Shown: positions 1 through 7,950 of the stretch, one piece after another | Layout of the letters: the number at the start of each line of letters is the position of its first letter | Position numbering within the stretch: position 1 is the stretch's first letter | Assembly (NCBI GenBank): GCA_903872505.1 | Contig: CAIQKV010000078.1 | Span: 83,856-147,855, forward strand | Length of the DNA stretch: 64,000 bases | Reading direction: 5' to 3' | From: an uncultured Opitutia bacterium | GTDB lineage: Bacteria; Verrucomicrobiota; Verrucomicrobiia; Opitutales; Opitutaceae | Translations under genes and position numbers: made by a program | The notes under the pieces: model-generated | Seen by the model: only the letters and a program-made list of their open reading frames with translations | Told to the model about the DNA's origin: nothing | Database searches by the model: none

Positions 1-169
1 TCGCGGCCTTGCGCACCTCGCGCCAGGCCTTGTTCATCTTGTTCATCGTCTGCTCCAGCTCGGTCTCCGGCTTCTCCGCCTTGACGGCGGGCTTCGGGTC
101 CTCGGCGCGCACGCCGGGGGCGGAAATGAGGGCCAACGCGAGGGAGAGGAGCAGCAGGCGGAGCTTCAT
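1..169 (-). CDS. Cytochrome b562-like exported protein, N-terminal part only (runs off the left edge)
   Basis: Not in the ORF track because its end lies outside the window. Reading the minus strand from the ATG at 169 gives a signal peptide (MKLRLLLLSLALALISAPGVRA) followed by a charged linker and then TELEQTMNKMNKAWREVRKA. The last stretch lines up well with the first helix of periplasmic cytochrome b562 (pattern L-E-x-x-M-x-x-[LM]-N, then K-A), including the Met that is an axial haem ligand in that family. The His ligand would be near the C terminus and cannot be seen. The family is a periplasmic four-helix haem protein of uncertain electron-transfer role. The start is clear; the family call is inference from about 20 residues. 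Confidence 0.55.
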   Translation of the reverse strand, partial: MKLRLLLLSLALALISAPGVRAEDPKPAVKAEKPETELEQTMNKMNKAWREVRKAA

Positions 170-309
170 ATGGGTGGAGGGAGATGGAGGAATCCCGGTG
201 GTCTGGCGATTTTTTTCGGGCGCGTCGCCTGCCGCCGCCGGCGCAGCCCCGCCGTCCGGTCGGCCGCTTTGCCCTTGGCGAAGCGGGGCGATGCCTGTTC
301 CCTGCCGGG

Positions 310-771
310 ATGAGCGCAGCGCCGCGCAATCCGCCCGAGCCGCCCGAGGGGGAAACCCCGCGCCGTGAATTCCGGCTCAAGCCAACCGAGTTCGAGCGCG
401 CCAACCGTCCCGCGGATGCCTTCGGGGACAACGCCGCGATCGACACCCGGCAGATTTACCGCGAGGCCAACGCCCGGTCCCCGTCCGCGGCCGCCCCGGC
501 CCCGGCCGAGAACGAGGTGCAGGCCATTCTCCGCGACAATGTCGCCCGGGCCCAAGCTGCCGGCCTGGACGAGGTCATCCCCCAGCGCCGCCGGCCTTCG
601 CGCCGCAAGCGCGACTACTGGCTGATGCTGGGGGTCGGGAATCTGCTGGTGGTCGGCGCGGTGCTCGGGCTGCACCAGAACGCCGTCACGCTCGTGTTCG
701 GCCTCAGCGCCGTCGTGCTGTTCACCCTGGGGCTGACCTGGGTGATGTGGGCCGTGATGGACGACTACTGA
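310..771 (+). CDS. Small two-helix membrane protein of unknown function
   Basis: This encodes 153 residues from the ATG at 310. The longer track start at 184 would overlap the leader of the divergent gene and adds only Arg/Pro-rich sequence. The first 100 residues are polar, proline- and alanine-rich with no domain I recognise. A basic stretch (RRRPSRRKRDY) comes next, followed by two hydrophobic segments (about 104-123 and 127-148) ending in a short acidic tail. By the positive-inside rule the long N-terminal part should be cytoplasmic. It is transcribed divergently from the cytochrome b562-like gene and converges on the RNA methyltransferase gene. Function unknown. Confidence 0.7.
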   Translation: MSAAPRNPPEPPEGETPRREFRLKPTEFERANRPADAFGDNAAIDTRQIYREANARSPSAAAPAPAENEVQAILRDNVARAQAAGLDEVIPQRRRPSRRKRDYWLMLGVGNLLVVGAVLGLHQNAVTLVFGLSAVVLFTLGLTWVMWAVMDDY

Positions 772-787
772 GCCGCCGGCGGAAGCG

Positions 788-1795
788 TCAGGTGCGCCGG
801 CCGATCAGCTCCCACATCAGGATGGCGGCCGCCACGGAGACGTTGAGCGACTCGACCCTGCCGCTGCCGGGAATCGTGACGAGCCGCGTGCAGTGCGCCG
901 CCACGTCCGGCGCGAGGCCTTGCTCCTCATTGCCCAGCACCAGCGCGATGGGCTTGGCTCTCACCGCCGGCGAGCCGGCCGCGGGTTTGCCGCCCGGGCC
1001 GCCGCCCAGTTTGCCGCCGCGCGTCGCCGCGCCCACCACGTCGTAGCCCGCGTCCACCAGCTCGCGCGCGAACGCCGCCAGGCCGGGCACGCGCCACACC
1101 TCGAGATGTTCAAACCCGCCCTCGGCCACGCGATGGGCCGCGTCGTTCGGCCGCGCCGCGGCCGCGTCGTCCGGGATCACGAGCCGTGGCACGCCCAGGA
1201 ACGCCGCCGTGCGCGCGATCGCGCCGAGATTGTGCGCGTTGCCGATGCGGTCGAGCACGAGGAGCGCCTCGCCCCGCCGCGCCCACGCCTGCAGGTTCTC
1301 GGCCGTCGGCGCCCGCAGCGGGGCCGCCGCCACGACCGCCACGATGCCGCCGTGATGGAGGGAACCGGAAATCTTCTCGAGCTCGGCCGGCTCCACGCAG
1401 CGGTAGATCTTCTTCGCCTGTGCGAGCACCTTCGACATCACCCCGACCTGGCGGCTTCTTTCCAAGTCGAAGAACAGCCGCTGGATCGAGGCCGGGTCGC
1501 GCGCAAACCGCGCCCGCACCGCCGCCAGCCCGCAGATCTTCAGCTCGTCGCGCGCCGGGCCGCTGCGCGAGCCCTTCAGCTCCGGCGCAGGTGCTGCGGC
1601 CTCCGCTCCCGCCGGACGGGCCGGCGCCGGGGTGTGCGTCGCCGTGGAGGCACGGCGGTCGCCGGTCCCACGGTCTTCCGCCCGCCGGTCCCCGGCCGTT
1701 CCACGCAACCGGACCGGGCCGGCCGGCGCGACAAATTCACCGGTGGAGGCGGGTGCCTGGCGGGAGCCTGGACCGGGCTGGGAAAAATGGGCCAT
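788..1795 (-). CDS. SpoU/TrmH-family RNA 2'-O-methyltransferase
   Basis: Transfers a methyl group from SAM to a ribose 2'-OH of tRNA or rRNA. The C-terminal half (about 170-335) is the SPOUT knot domain with its three motifs: DRIGNAHNLGAIARTA, then LVLGNEEQGL, then SLNVSVAAAI, which carry the catalytic Arg and the SAM-binding knot. Residues about 82-160 resemble the substrate-binding domain. The first 75 residues are a low-complexity Arg/Pro/Ala tail. I chose the ATG at 1795 because the track start (1966) is a TTG and would run into the leader of the divergent TPR gene. RNA substrate cannot be told from sequence; a TrmH-, RlmB- or TsnR-like role is possible. Confidence 0.85.
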   Translation of the reverse strand: MAHFSQPGPGSRQAPASTGEFVAPAGPVRLRGTAGDRRAEDRGTGDRRASTATHTPAPARPAGAEAAAPAPELKGSRSGPARDELKICGLAAVRARFARDPASIQRLFFDLERSRQVGVMSKVLAQAKKIYRCVEPAELEKISGSLHHGGIVAVVAAAPLRAPTAENLQAWARRGEALLVLDRIGNAHNLGAIARTAAFLGVPRLVIPDDAAAARPNDAAHRVAEGGFEHLEVWRVPGLAAFARELVDAGYDVVGAATRGGKLGGGPGGKPAAGSPAVRAKPIALVLGNEEQGLAPDVAAHCTRLVTIPGSGRVESLNVSVAAAILMWELIGRRT

Positions 1796-1977
1796 GCCCC
1801 ACCCTGCATCAGGTCCGGCCCGAAACCAAACAAAAGCGCGCGGCCGGGCGGGAGATTTCACCACAACCGCACCACGGCGCGATGATCGCCACCAACCTGC
1901 CGCTTCGAGCAGTTCCCGCCTTTGTTTTTCGCCCAGTTTCAGGGGGAATTGCAGTTGCGCAGCCAAGGGTCACGACT

Positions 1978-3939
1978 ATGCCTGCACCTTCTTTCGGTCG
2001 ATCGATGAAGGCACCAGCTGAAAAAGCTTTTCCCGCCCTGCCGGCCGCGCTCGCGGGCGCCGCGATCGTGTTCGCCGCCATCTTGGCCTATGCGAACACG
2101 TTTCAGGTGCCGTTCTTGATGGACGATCTGATCGGCTTCCGGCTCCTCGCGGCGCCCAAGGTGGGGAAGACCCTGGGCGATCTGCTGCTGCCGCACAACT
2201 CCTTGGCGGGAGGCCGGCCGTTGTTGAATCTCACTTTCGCCCTCAACCAGGCCTGGAGCGGCCCCGCGGTGTGGAGCTATCACCTGGTGAACCTGGTGAT
2301 CCATGCGAGCGCGGGCCTGGCCTTGTTCGGGGTGACATGGCGCACGGGGCGCTTGCTCCGCGCGGCCAACCCGGGGATGTCCGCCGGGGCGCCGGTCGCT
2401 GCGGGTGCATGCATCGCGCTGCTCTGGACCGTGCATCCCTTGCAGACCGAGGCGGTGACCTACCTCAGCCAGCGCGCCGAATCGCTCATGGGCTTGTTCT
2501 ACCTGGTGACGCTGTACGGCTTCATCCGGTCACAGCAATCGGCCCATCCCGGCCGCTGGCTTGGGCTGTCGGCCGCGGCCTGCTTTTGCGGCATGGCGAC
2601 CAAGGAGGTGATGGTGACGGCCCCGGTTCTCATCCTGCTCTATGATCGCACGTTTGTTTCGCGTTCGTTCCGGGAGGCCGTCGCGAAACGGCCGGTGTAT
2701 TACGGCGCCCTGGCTTCATCCTGGATCTTGCTGGCGGGGTTGATGTGCAGTGCGTCCGCCGGGGCTCGCGGCGTGGGTATTGGCGCGGGCGTGGGGTGGG
2801 CAAGTTACCTGCTGACGGAAAGCCGGGTGGTCGTGCTGTATGGCAAACTGGCGCTGTGGCCCGCCCCGCTGGTGTTCGACTACGGACCGGACATGCTGGA
2901 GCGCGAGGTGCTGCCGGTGCTGCCGTTTGCCCTGCTGCTGCTGGCGGGCCTGGGGGCGGCGGTCGCCTGCTATGCCCGAGGGAGAAAAGTCCTCGGCTTC
3001 GCGATGGCGAGCTTCTTCATCCTGCTGGCGCCGACGTCGAGCTTTGTGCCCATCGCGGGGCAACCGATGGCGGAAAGCCGCATGTACCTGCCGCTGGCCG
3101 CGGTCGCGACGTTGCTGACGGTCGGGGTTGGCCGCGCTTTCGGACGATCGGCCCGGTATGTGCTGGGGGCGCTGGTGATTGCCTTGGCCGCACTGACGGT
3201 GGCGCGAAACCACGACTATCGGAGCGCCATGGCCATCTGGGAGGATACGGTGTTGAAGCGTCCGAATAACGCCCGGGCCCAGAACAACCTGGGTACCGCC
3301 TTGAAATATCTGTCGCGGGAAGACGAAGCCGTCGAACACTTCAAAACCGCCCTGCGCCTCAACCCGGATTACGCCGAGGCGCGCTTCAATCTGGCTGACA
3401 CCCTGCTCAGTTCCGGGCACGCCGCCGAGGCGGCCACCCAATTCCAGCTCGGCCTGGAAATAAAGCCCGATAACAGCGTCGCGCACTGCGATTTGGCCAA
3501 TGCGCTGTCCGCCCTGCCCGGCCGCGAGGTCGAGGCGGAGGCTAGTTACCGGGCGGCGCTGCGCCTGAATCCGAATTTTACGGACGCGCACGTCAACCTG
3601 GGCAACCTGCTGCTCCGGAAGCCGGGGAACACGGCCGAGGCCATCAGCCAGTATGAAGCGGCGCTGCGCATTGATCCCGGGCATTTGCTGGCCCATTACT
3701 TTCTGGCCGGTGCCCTCTCCACCCAGCCGGAATCCCGGGACGCCGCGATCGCCCAGTACGAAGCCGCGCTGCGGCTCCGGCCCGATTTCCTCGAGGGGCA
3801 TATCAGCTTGGGCAACCTCCTCCTGGATACGCCCGGCCACCGAGCGGAGGCCTTCGCCCATGGCGAGGCCGCCCTGCGCCTCAATCCCACCAATGAAGCC
3901 GCGCGTCAGCTCGCCGCCCGGCTGGGGTTGACCCCGTGA
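1978..3939 (+). CDS. TMTC-like polytopic membrane protein with C-terminal TPR repeats
   Basis: This encodes 653 residues. The ATG at 1978 has AAGGG eight bases upstream. Residues 1-420 hold about ten membrane segments; the first periplasmic loop has the acidic pair VPFLMDD, the position of the catalytic acidic residues in GT-C glycosyltransferases. A WTVHPLQTEAVTYLSQRAE motif is typical of TMTC/DUF1736-like proteins. From about residue 430 there are roughly six TPR units (for example NNLGTALKYLSREDEAVEHF). Eukaryotic TMTC proteins O-mannosylate cadherins; bacterial relatives are mostly uncharacterised. A role in glycosylating exported proteins or glycans is inference. It stands alone, away from the main glycan locus, and has a sister at 54,725. 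Confidence 0.75.
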   Translation: MPAPSFGRSMKAPAEKAFPALPAALAGAAIVFAAILAYANTFQVPFLMDDLIGFRLLAAPKVGKTLGDLLLPHNSLAGGRPLLNLTFALNQAWSGPAVWSYHLVNLVIHASAGLALFGVTWRTGRLLRAANPGMSAGAPVAAGACIALLWTVHPLQTEAVTYLSQRAESLMGLFYLVTLYGFIRSQQSAHPGRWLGLSAAACFCGMATKEVMVTAPVLILLYDRTFVSRSFREAVAKRPVYYGALASSWILLAGLMCSASAGARGVGIGAGVGWASYLLTESRVVVLYGKLALWPAPLVFDYGPDMLEREVLPVLPFALLLLAGLGAAVACYARGRKVLGFAMASFFILLAPTSSFVPIAGQPMAESRMYLPLAAVATLLTVGVGRAFGRSARYVLGALVIALAALTVARNHDYRSAMAIWEDTVLKRPNNARAQNNLGTALKYLSREDEAVEHFKTALRLNPDYAEARFNLADTLLSSGHAAEAATQFQLGLEIKPDNSVAHCDLANALSALPGREVEAEASYRAALRLNPNFTDAHVNLGNLLLRKPGNTAEAISQYEAALRIDPGHLLAHYFLAGALSTQPESRDAAIAQYEAALRLRPDFLEGHISLGNLLLDTPGHRAEAFAHGEAALRLNPTNEAARQLAARLGLTP

Positions 3940-4060
3940 TTATCCTCGGCGCGCCGCGCCGGCATCCTCTGCCGCCGGGGATCGCAGGAAACAGCACCGT
4001 CTAGTTCCGCCCAGCGCACTGCGGTGGTGAAGTGCTCGGTCGCGACGGCCGTCCGCGCCG

Positions 4061-5710
4061 TCAGTAGCCCTTGAAATGCTTCGGGTCGTCCGGGTGCTGG
4101 TAGCGCGTGACGTAGGTCTGGTTGCTGGCGGCCAGCTTCATGAACGTGTCGAGCGGCACCACCTCCACCGGGCCGGTGAGCTGCTTGATCACCTCGACCA
4201 GGCTGTTGACGTCGTTCGACTCGCGCACGTGCACCAGCAGGAAGTACGGCCGCTTGGCGTTGAGCGCGATCAGCTCGTTCATGTCGGCGGTGACATCCTC
4301 GCGCGGGCGGCGCGGGTCGATGTAGTAGTCGTAGGAAATCAGCGGCCGGGAGCCGCGGAGGTCGCGCGTGCGCGCCGGGCCGTAGCCATTGATGAAGCCC
4401 GCCGCATCCGGGAAGGCCGCATAGTAGCGGTCCACCGTCTCCTTGGTGAGGTCGGCGTTGCCGACATTTCCGTCGGCCGCGGAGTTGTCCATGATTTCAA
4501 AGATGGTCTCGTCGAGCACCTTCATCAGGTCGCTGGCCTCCTGCATGAGCAGGCCGAAGCGGTTCGCCGGGATGTGATTCGGGTACATGTAGGACGGGCC
4601 GGACAGCCCGCCGATGAAGTAGTCCGCCGGCGTCGCCGACTCGTGGAAATACTCGAGCGCGGCGGGCGAGAAATGCACCCAGCCCATGATCGCGCCCCAG
4701 GCGAGCGGGATGCGGCCGCGGCCGGGCTTGGTCCACACGCCGATGCCGATGCCGTCGGACTGGACGAAGGAGATGTAGACTTTCGCCTGCGCGGTGAGCT
4801 TCTGCTCCGGCGTCACGTGGTGGTGGTTGGTGAACTTGAAGCCGGGCGTGAAGCCGAACTGGCAGTTGAAGCTCAGGTTCGGGAGGCTCTGCAGGCCCTC
4901 CATCTTGAGCCCGTAGGTCGAGATCAGCGTCGTGTGCTGCTCCTCGGTGTCCTTGCCGTAGACGTGCCAGCCGAAGATCGTGCCGCCGGGGTTCAGCTCG
5001 GAGAAGAACTGCTTCTCCAGCGCCAGCTCGTCGGCGTGGATCGGGTTGGCCGAGAGGTCGTGGAAGAACATCTTCTCGCGCACGCCCCAGTCGGCGATGC
5101 CCGGGATGCGGATGTCGCCGCGGTGCCCGCCCATCAGCATCAGCTTGTCGTGGCTGCAGCGCGCCCAGTAGCGGCTTTTCGCATCGGTGTAGATCTGGGC
5201 GTCGGTCTTCCCGTTGTACCGCCCGCGCAGGTCGTCGATCGGCTTGAGCCCGTGGCGCTCGGCCAGCGGGATCAGCGCCGGCGTCACCATCACGGCGTCC
5301 TCCAGGCCGGCGATGGTGTAAGCGACGTTCATCGTCGGCATGACGGCCGGGTCCCAGACCACGTAGCCCTTCGCATACTGCGCGAACTGCGCCAGCGCCT
5401 CCTCGGCGGTCGTCAGTTCGGTGAAGTGCACGCCGTGCTTGCGCTCGTAGAAATCCTTCAGCGGCCCGGTGATTTCCCAGGGAAAGTCGGCCGCGTGCAC
5501 GATGTAGAACCGCGGGGCCGTCCGGTTGGCGAGGCCCTGCAGGCCGATGAGCAGCACCTTCTCGGGCAGGCCGGAGACGATCTTCCAGTCGCTGTTGAAA
5601 TGCATCACGTATGCCTCGCGCGCGGGCATGACGGCCGGCGCGGGGCCGGCGCCGTGCAGCCCGGCGGTGGCGGAAAGGATCAGGGCGAGGGAGAATGTCA
5701 GGCGTTTCAT
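4061..5710 (-). CDS. GxGYxYP-family exported protein (putative glycoside hydrolase)
   Basis: This encodes 549 residues with a signal peptide (MKRLTFSLALILSATAGLHGA), so exported. The C-terminal half carries GGLSGPSYMYPNHIP, matching the motif that names the GxGYxYP family except that Ser replaces the second Gly. Nearby conserved stretches are YISFVQSDGIGIGVW and the terminal YFLLVHVRESND. The family is placed near glycoside hydrolases and polysaccharide-utilisation genes, but its reaction is not established to my knowledge. It begins four bases after the stop of the small secreted protein upstream (5715-6248), so the two are probably co-transcribed and may act on the same cell-surface substrate. 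Confidence 0.75.
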   Translation of the reverse strand: MKRLTFSLALILSATAGLHGAGPAPAVMPAREAYVMHFNSDWKIVSGLPEKVLLIGLQGLANRTAPRFYIVHAADFPWEITGPLKDFYERKHGVHFTELTTAEEALAQFAQYAKGYVVWDPAVMPTMNVAYTIAGLEDAVMVTPALIPLAERHGLKPIDDLRGRYNGKTDAQIYTDAKSRYWARCSHDKLMLMGGHRGDIRIPGIADWGVREKMFFHDLSANPIHADELALEKQFFSELNPGGTIFGWHVYGKDTEEQHTTLISTYGLKMEGLQSLPNLSFNCQFGFTPGFKFTNHHHVTPEQKLTAQAKVYISFVQSDGIGIGVWTKPGRGRIPLAWGAIMGWVHFSPAALEYFHESATPADYFIGGLSGPSYMYPNHIPANRFGLLMQEASDLMKVLDETIFEIMDNSAADGNVGNADLTKETVDRYYAAFPDAAGFINGYGPARTRDLRGSRPLISYDYYIDPRRPREDVTADMNELIALNAKRPYFLLVHVRESNDVNSLVEVIKQLTGPVEVVPLDTFMKLAASNQTYVTRYQHPDDPKHFKGY

Positions 5711-5714
5711 GGGA

Positions 5715-6248
5715 TTATTTCTTGGCCGCCTCCTCCGGCACCTTGGTGAAATGATAGACCAGCGGCCGGCTGCGCGTGCTGTGCAGCTCGATCAGCAGCA
5801 GCTCGTTCCCGCCCTCGAGCAGCCGGTATTCTTCGTAGAGCCGCATCGTGGCGTTGCCCTGCGAGGTCTCGAGGGGCACCTGCGCCTCGACCCGCAGCGT
5901 GCGCCCGCCGTCGAGCCATGCCGCCGTCACGTGCGCGGCCTCCTTCGGCTGCGGATAGACGGCCATGTGCCGCTGGTCGACGCGGAAGAAATTCACGATC
6001 TCCACCGGCGCCACCGTGTCCACCGTGTTGGTGGCGGTGACCTTGGTCGCGTGCCAGGTCATGTCATGGCGGAGGCCGACCTTGCTGCCGTCCGTCGCGA
6101 TGACGAGGTCCATGGTGGTCCAACTGTCGAGCGCGGTGCTGCGGGCCGGATCCATCCGCCAGCGGCCGTTGATCGCCGGGTCGCCGGCCAGTGCCGCCAG
6201 CGGCAGGAGCGCGAGACCCAGCAGGAATTTCAGGAGGGTGCGTTTCAT
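5715..6248 (-). CDS. Small secreted protein of unknown function, beside the GxGYxYP gene
   Basis: This encodes 177 residues. I moved the start from 6266 to the ATG at 6248, which opens a clean signal peptide (MKRTLLKFLLGLALLPLAALA). The mature part starts GDPAINGRWRMDPARS and then alternates polar and hydrophobic residues, suggesting a beta-rich, lipocalin-like fold. I do not recognise a named family. It is the first gene of a two-gene unit with the GxGYxYP protein downstream, four bases away, so a shared periplasmic or extracellular role is likely. It could be a binding or assay-like beta-barrel domain; no catalytic motif is visible. Confidence 0.65.
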   Translation of the reverse strand: MKRTLLKFLLGLALLPLAALAGDPAINGRWRMDPARSTALDSWTTMDLVIATDGSKVGLRHDMTWHATKVTATNTVDTVAPVEIVNFFRVDQRHMAVYPQPKEAAHVTAAWLDGGRTLRVEAQVPLETSQGNATMRLYEEYRLLEGGNELLLIELHSTRSRPLVYHFTKVPEEAAKK

Positions 6249-6315
6249 GGGAAGATTCCCCACCATGAAGCACCGCCGGGGGAGCGATTACTAGACGAAA
6301 AACGGGAAATTCCCG

Positions 6316-7320
6316 TCAGCTTCCGGCGACCTCGCCGACCACGGTGAACTCCTCGCGGTCGTGATAGAGGTGGCGGACCCGGAAGCCGGGCGCGTGCTGC
6401 ACGAACGGCGAATCCGAGGCGCGCAGCTCCGCCAGCAGCGCCACGGGGTCGACCCGGCCAAACTTCAGGTTGATGACGAAGCGCCGGCACCAGCGCTGCG
6501 CCAGCCACGGGGCGACGAGGTGCTGCAGCACATGGTGCGGCTCCTCCACCAGGTCGCAGAAAAGCCAGTCCAGCGTGACGCCGGCCTTCGGCGCGTATTT
6601 GAACGCGTCCTCGCGCCAGTGCTCGATCAACGGGTGGTTGAGCGCGCCGCCCTTGAGCGGGCCGTTGTCGATGGCGAGCACGCGCGCACCGCGCTTGGCC
6701 GCGCTGTAGCTCCAGCCGCCCGGCGCCGCGCCGAGATCGCACACCGTTTCGCCCGCGGCCGGCTCGCGGCCGAGCACGACATAGGCCTCCTCGATCTTCA
6801 GGTAGCTGCGCGACGGGGCGAGGTCGTCGTCCGCCATCCGGCGCTGGCCGTGGCTGAGCACGTCCCGCGCGACCAGCACCCGGCCGAAGTCGGTGAAATA
6901 CACCCACAGCCCGCGCGCCGGGCCCGCCCCGCGGGGCGCCTCCGCCACCGCCAGCTTCGCGACCCGCGACAGTTTCCGCCGGAGCAACTCGCCAAACGCC
7001 GTCTCAACCGCGCCGATCCGCCGACCCAGCCCGGTGATTTCCTGCGGCCCGAGCCACACACAGGGCCACGGCGCATCCACCCGCTCGCCCTGCAGGCTGG
7101 CGAGGAAGAACTCCGCGACCCGCTGCGCGAGGGCGTTGACCGAATCGCCGCGCAATTCCACCGGCGCCATCAGCTCCGCGTGGGGAAAGGCCAGCATCTC
7201 GTCAAACGCCGCGCCGTCCGCCCGCACCCAGCCCGGCCCCTGCTCCATCGCCGTCCGGCCCGCCGCCGCCAGCTCGCGCGCGAGCAGCGGTTCAAATCCG
7301 GCCTGGCAGGTCAGCAGCAT
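6316..7320 (-). CDS. RlmM-like 23S rRNA ribose 2'-O-methyltransferase (FtsJ fold)
   Basis: This encodes 334 residues. The C-terminal Rossmann domain (about 175-334) has the SAM-binding motif VCDLGAAPGGWSYSA. It also has a full FtsJ-type K-D-K-E tetrad: Lys in SYLKIEEA, Asp in WLFCDLVEE, Lys in VINLKFG and Glu in HDREEFTVVG. The N-terminal 170 residues resemble the THUMP-like half of RlmM. In gamma-proteobacteria RlmM methylates C2498 of 23S rRNA, using a Lys-Asp-Lys-Glu mechanism. The gene is separated from the rhodanese gene upstream by a strong hairpin terminator (7360-7385), so it is probably its own unit. Substrate identity is inferred from the family. Confidence 0.85.
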   Translation of the reverse strand: MLLTCQAGFEPLLARELAAAGRTAMEQGPGWVRADGAAFDEMLAFPHAELMAPVELRGDSVNALAQRVAEFFLASLQGERVDAPWPCVWLGPQEITGLGRRIGAVETAFGELLRRKLSRVAKLAVAEAPRGAGPARGLWVYFTDFGRVLVARDVLSHGQRRMADDDLAPSRSYLKIEEAYVVLGREPAAGETVCDLGAAPGGWSYSAAKRGARVLAIDNGPLKGGALNHPLIEHWREDAFKYAPKAGVTLDWLFCDLVEEPHHVLQHLVAPWLAQRWCRRFVINLKFGRVDPVALLAELRASDSPFVQHAPGFRVRHLYHDREEFTVVGEVAGS

Positions 7321-7359
7321 GCCTGCGAACGTGGCCGCCCCCGGCCGCGCCGCGAGACG

Positions 7360-7385
7360 AAAAAGCCCGGGCGGCTGGCCCGGGC
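7360..7385 (-). terminator. Rho-independent terminator of the rhodanese gene
   Basis: On the minus strand, GCCCGGGC, a 5-base loop and GCCCGGGC are followed directly by TTTTT. The arms pair perfectly. It lies 31 bases past the rhodanese stop codon and before the RlmM-like gene. Confidence 0.85.
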
Positions 7386-7416
7386 CTGGAGTCGGCCGAG
7401 AGTCAGACGCGGGCGC

Positions 7417-7881
7417 TCAATGTTTCGCGCCCGGATTGGCCTGCAGCGCCCCGCTGTATTTCATCGGGACGCTCAACGGGACGTTGGTTGCGGCGCTTTG
7501 CGCCACCGGCGCGCCGGACTGCTTCCAGCCGGAGATCCCGGGCGCATAGTGCTTCACGTTGGTGTAGCCCAGCTTGACGGCGGCATCCGCCGCGGCGGCG
7601 TAGGCGTGGCACGCCGGACCGCCGCAGTAGGCGACCACCAGGGCGGTCTTGTCCGCGGGCAGCAGCGCGGCGAGCTGGTGCTTGTGCGCGATGTAATCGA
7701 TCGCACCGGGGATGTGGCCGGCCTGGTAGGATTCCGTGCCGTTCACATCGAGGATGACCACCGACTTGGCGGCGATGGCGGCCTGCAGTTCGGCCTGCGA
7801 AATGTCGGCGATCTTGGCCGACCCCGCCAACCCGGCCGTGGCGAAACAGAGGGAGGCAATCAGGGTGACAAATTTCTTCAT
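7417..7881 (-). CDS. Exported single-domain rhodanese
   Basis: This encodes 154 residues: a signal peptide (MKKFVTLIASLCFATAGLAG) and one rhodanese domain. Family marks are VVILDVNGTESYQAGHIPGAIDY and the active-site loop AYCGGPACHAYAAA, whose first Cys is the sulfur-carrying residue in this fold. The loop is six residues long (CGGPAC), fitting the sulfurtransferase rather than the Cdc25 phosphatase size class. It would act in the periplasm, in sulfur transfer, thiosulfate or cyanide handling, or redox sensing; the donor is unknown. It follows the ribonucleotide reductase gene by 69 bases on the same strand and has its own terminator. Confidence 0.85.
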   Translation of the reverse strand: MKKFVTLIASLCFATAGLAGSAKIADISQAELQAAIAAKSVVILDVNGTESYQAGHIPGAIDYIAHKHQLAALLPADKTALVVAYCGGPACHAYAAAADAAVKLGYTNVKHYAPGISGWKQSGAPVAQSAATNVPLSVPMKYSGALQANPGAKH

Positions 7882-7950
7882 GGGACCCCGACGCTACTCC
7901 GGACCGGCCGGTGCGCAAGTTTCCCCGCCCAGCCGGCCGCCACTCCAGGC

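Noticed and set aside
1796-1966. 57-residue N-terminal extension of the SpoU/TrmH gene
   Set aside because: It depends on a TTG start, has no domain and would run up to the divergent TPR gene's ribosome site, leaving no promoter room.
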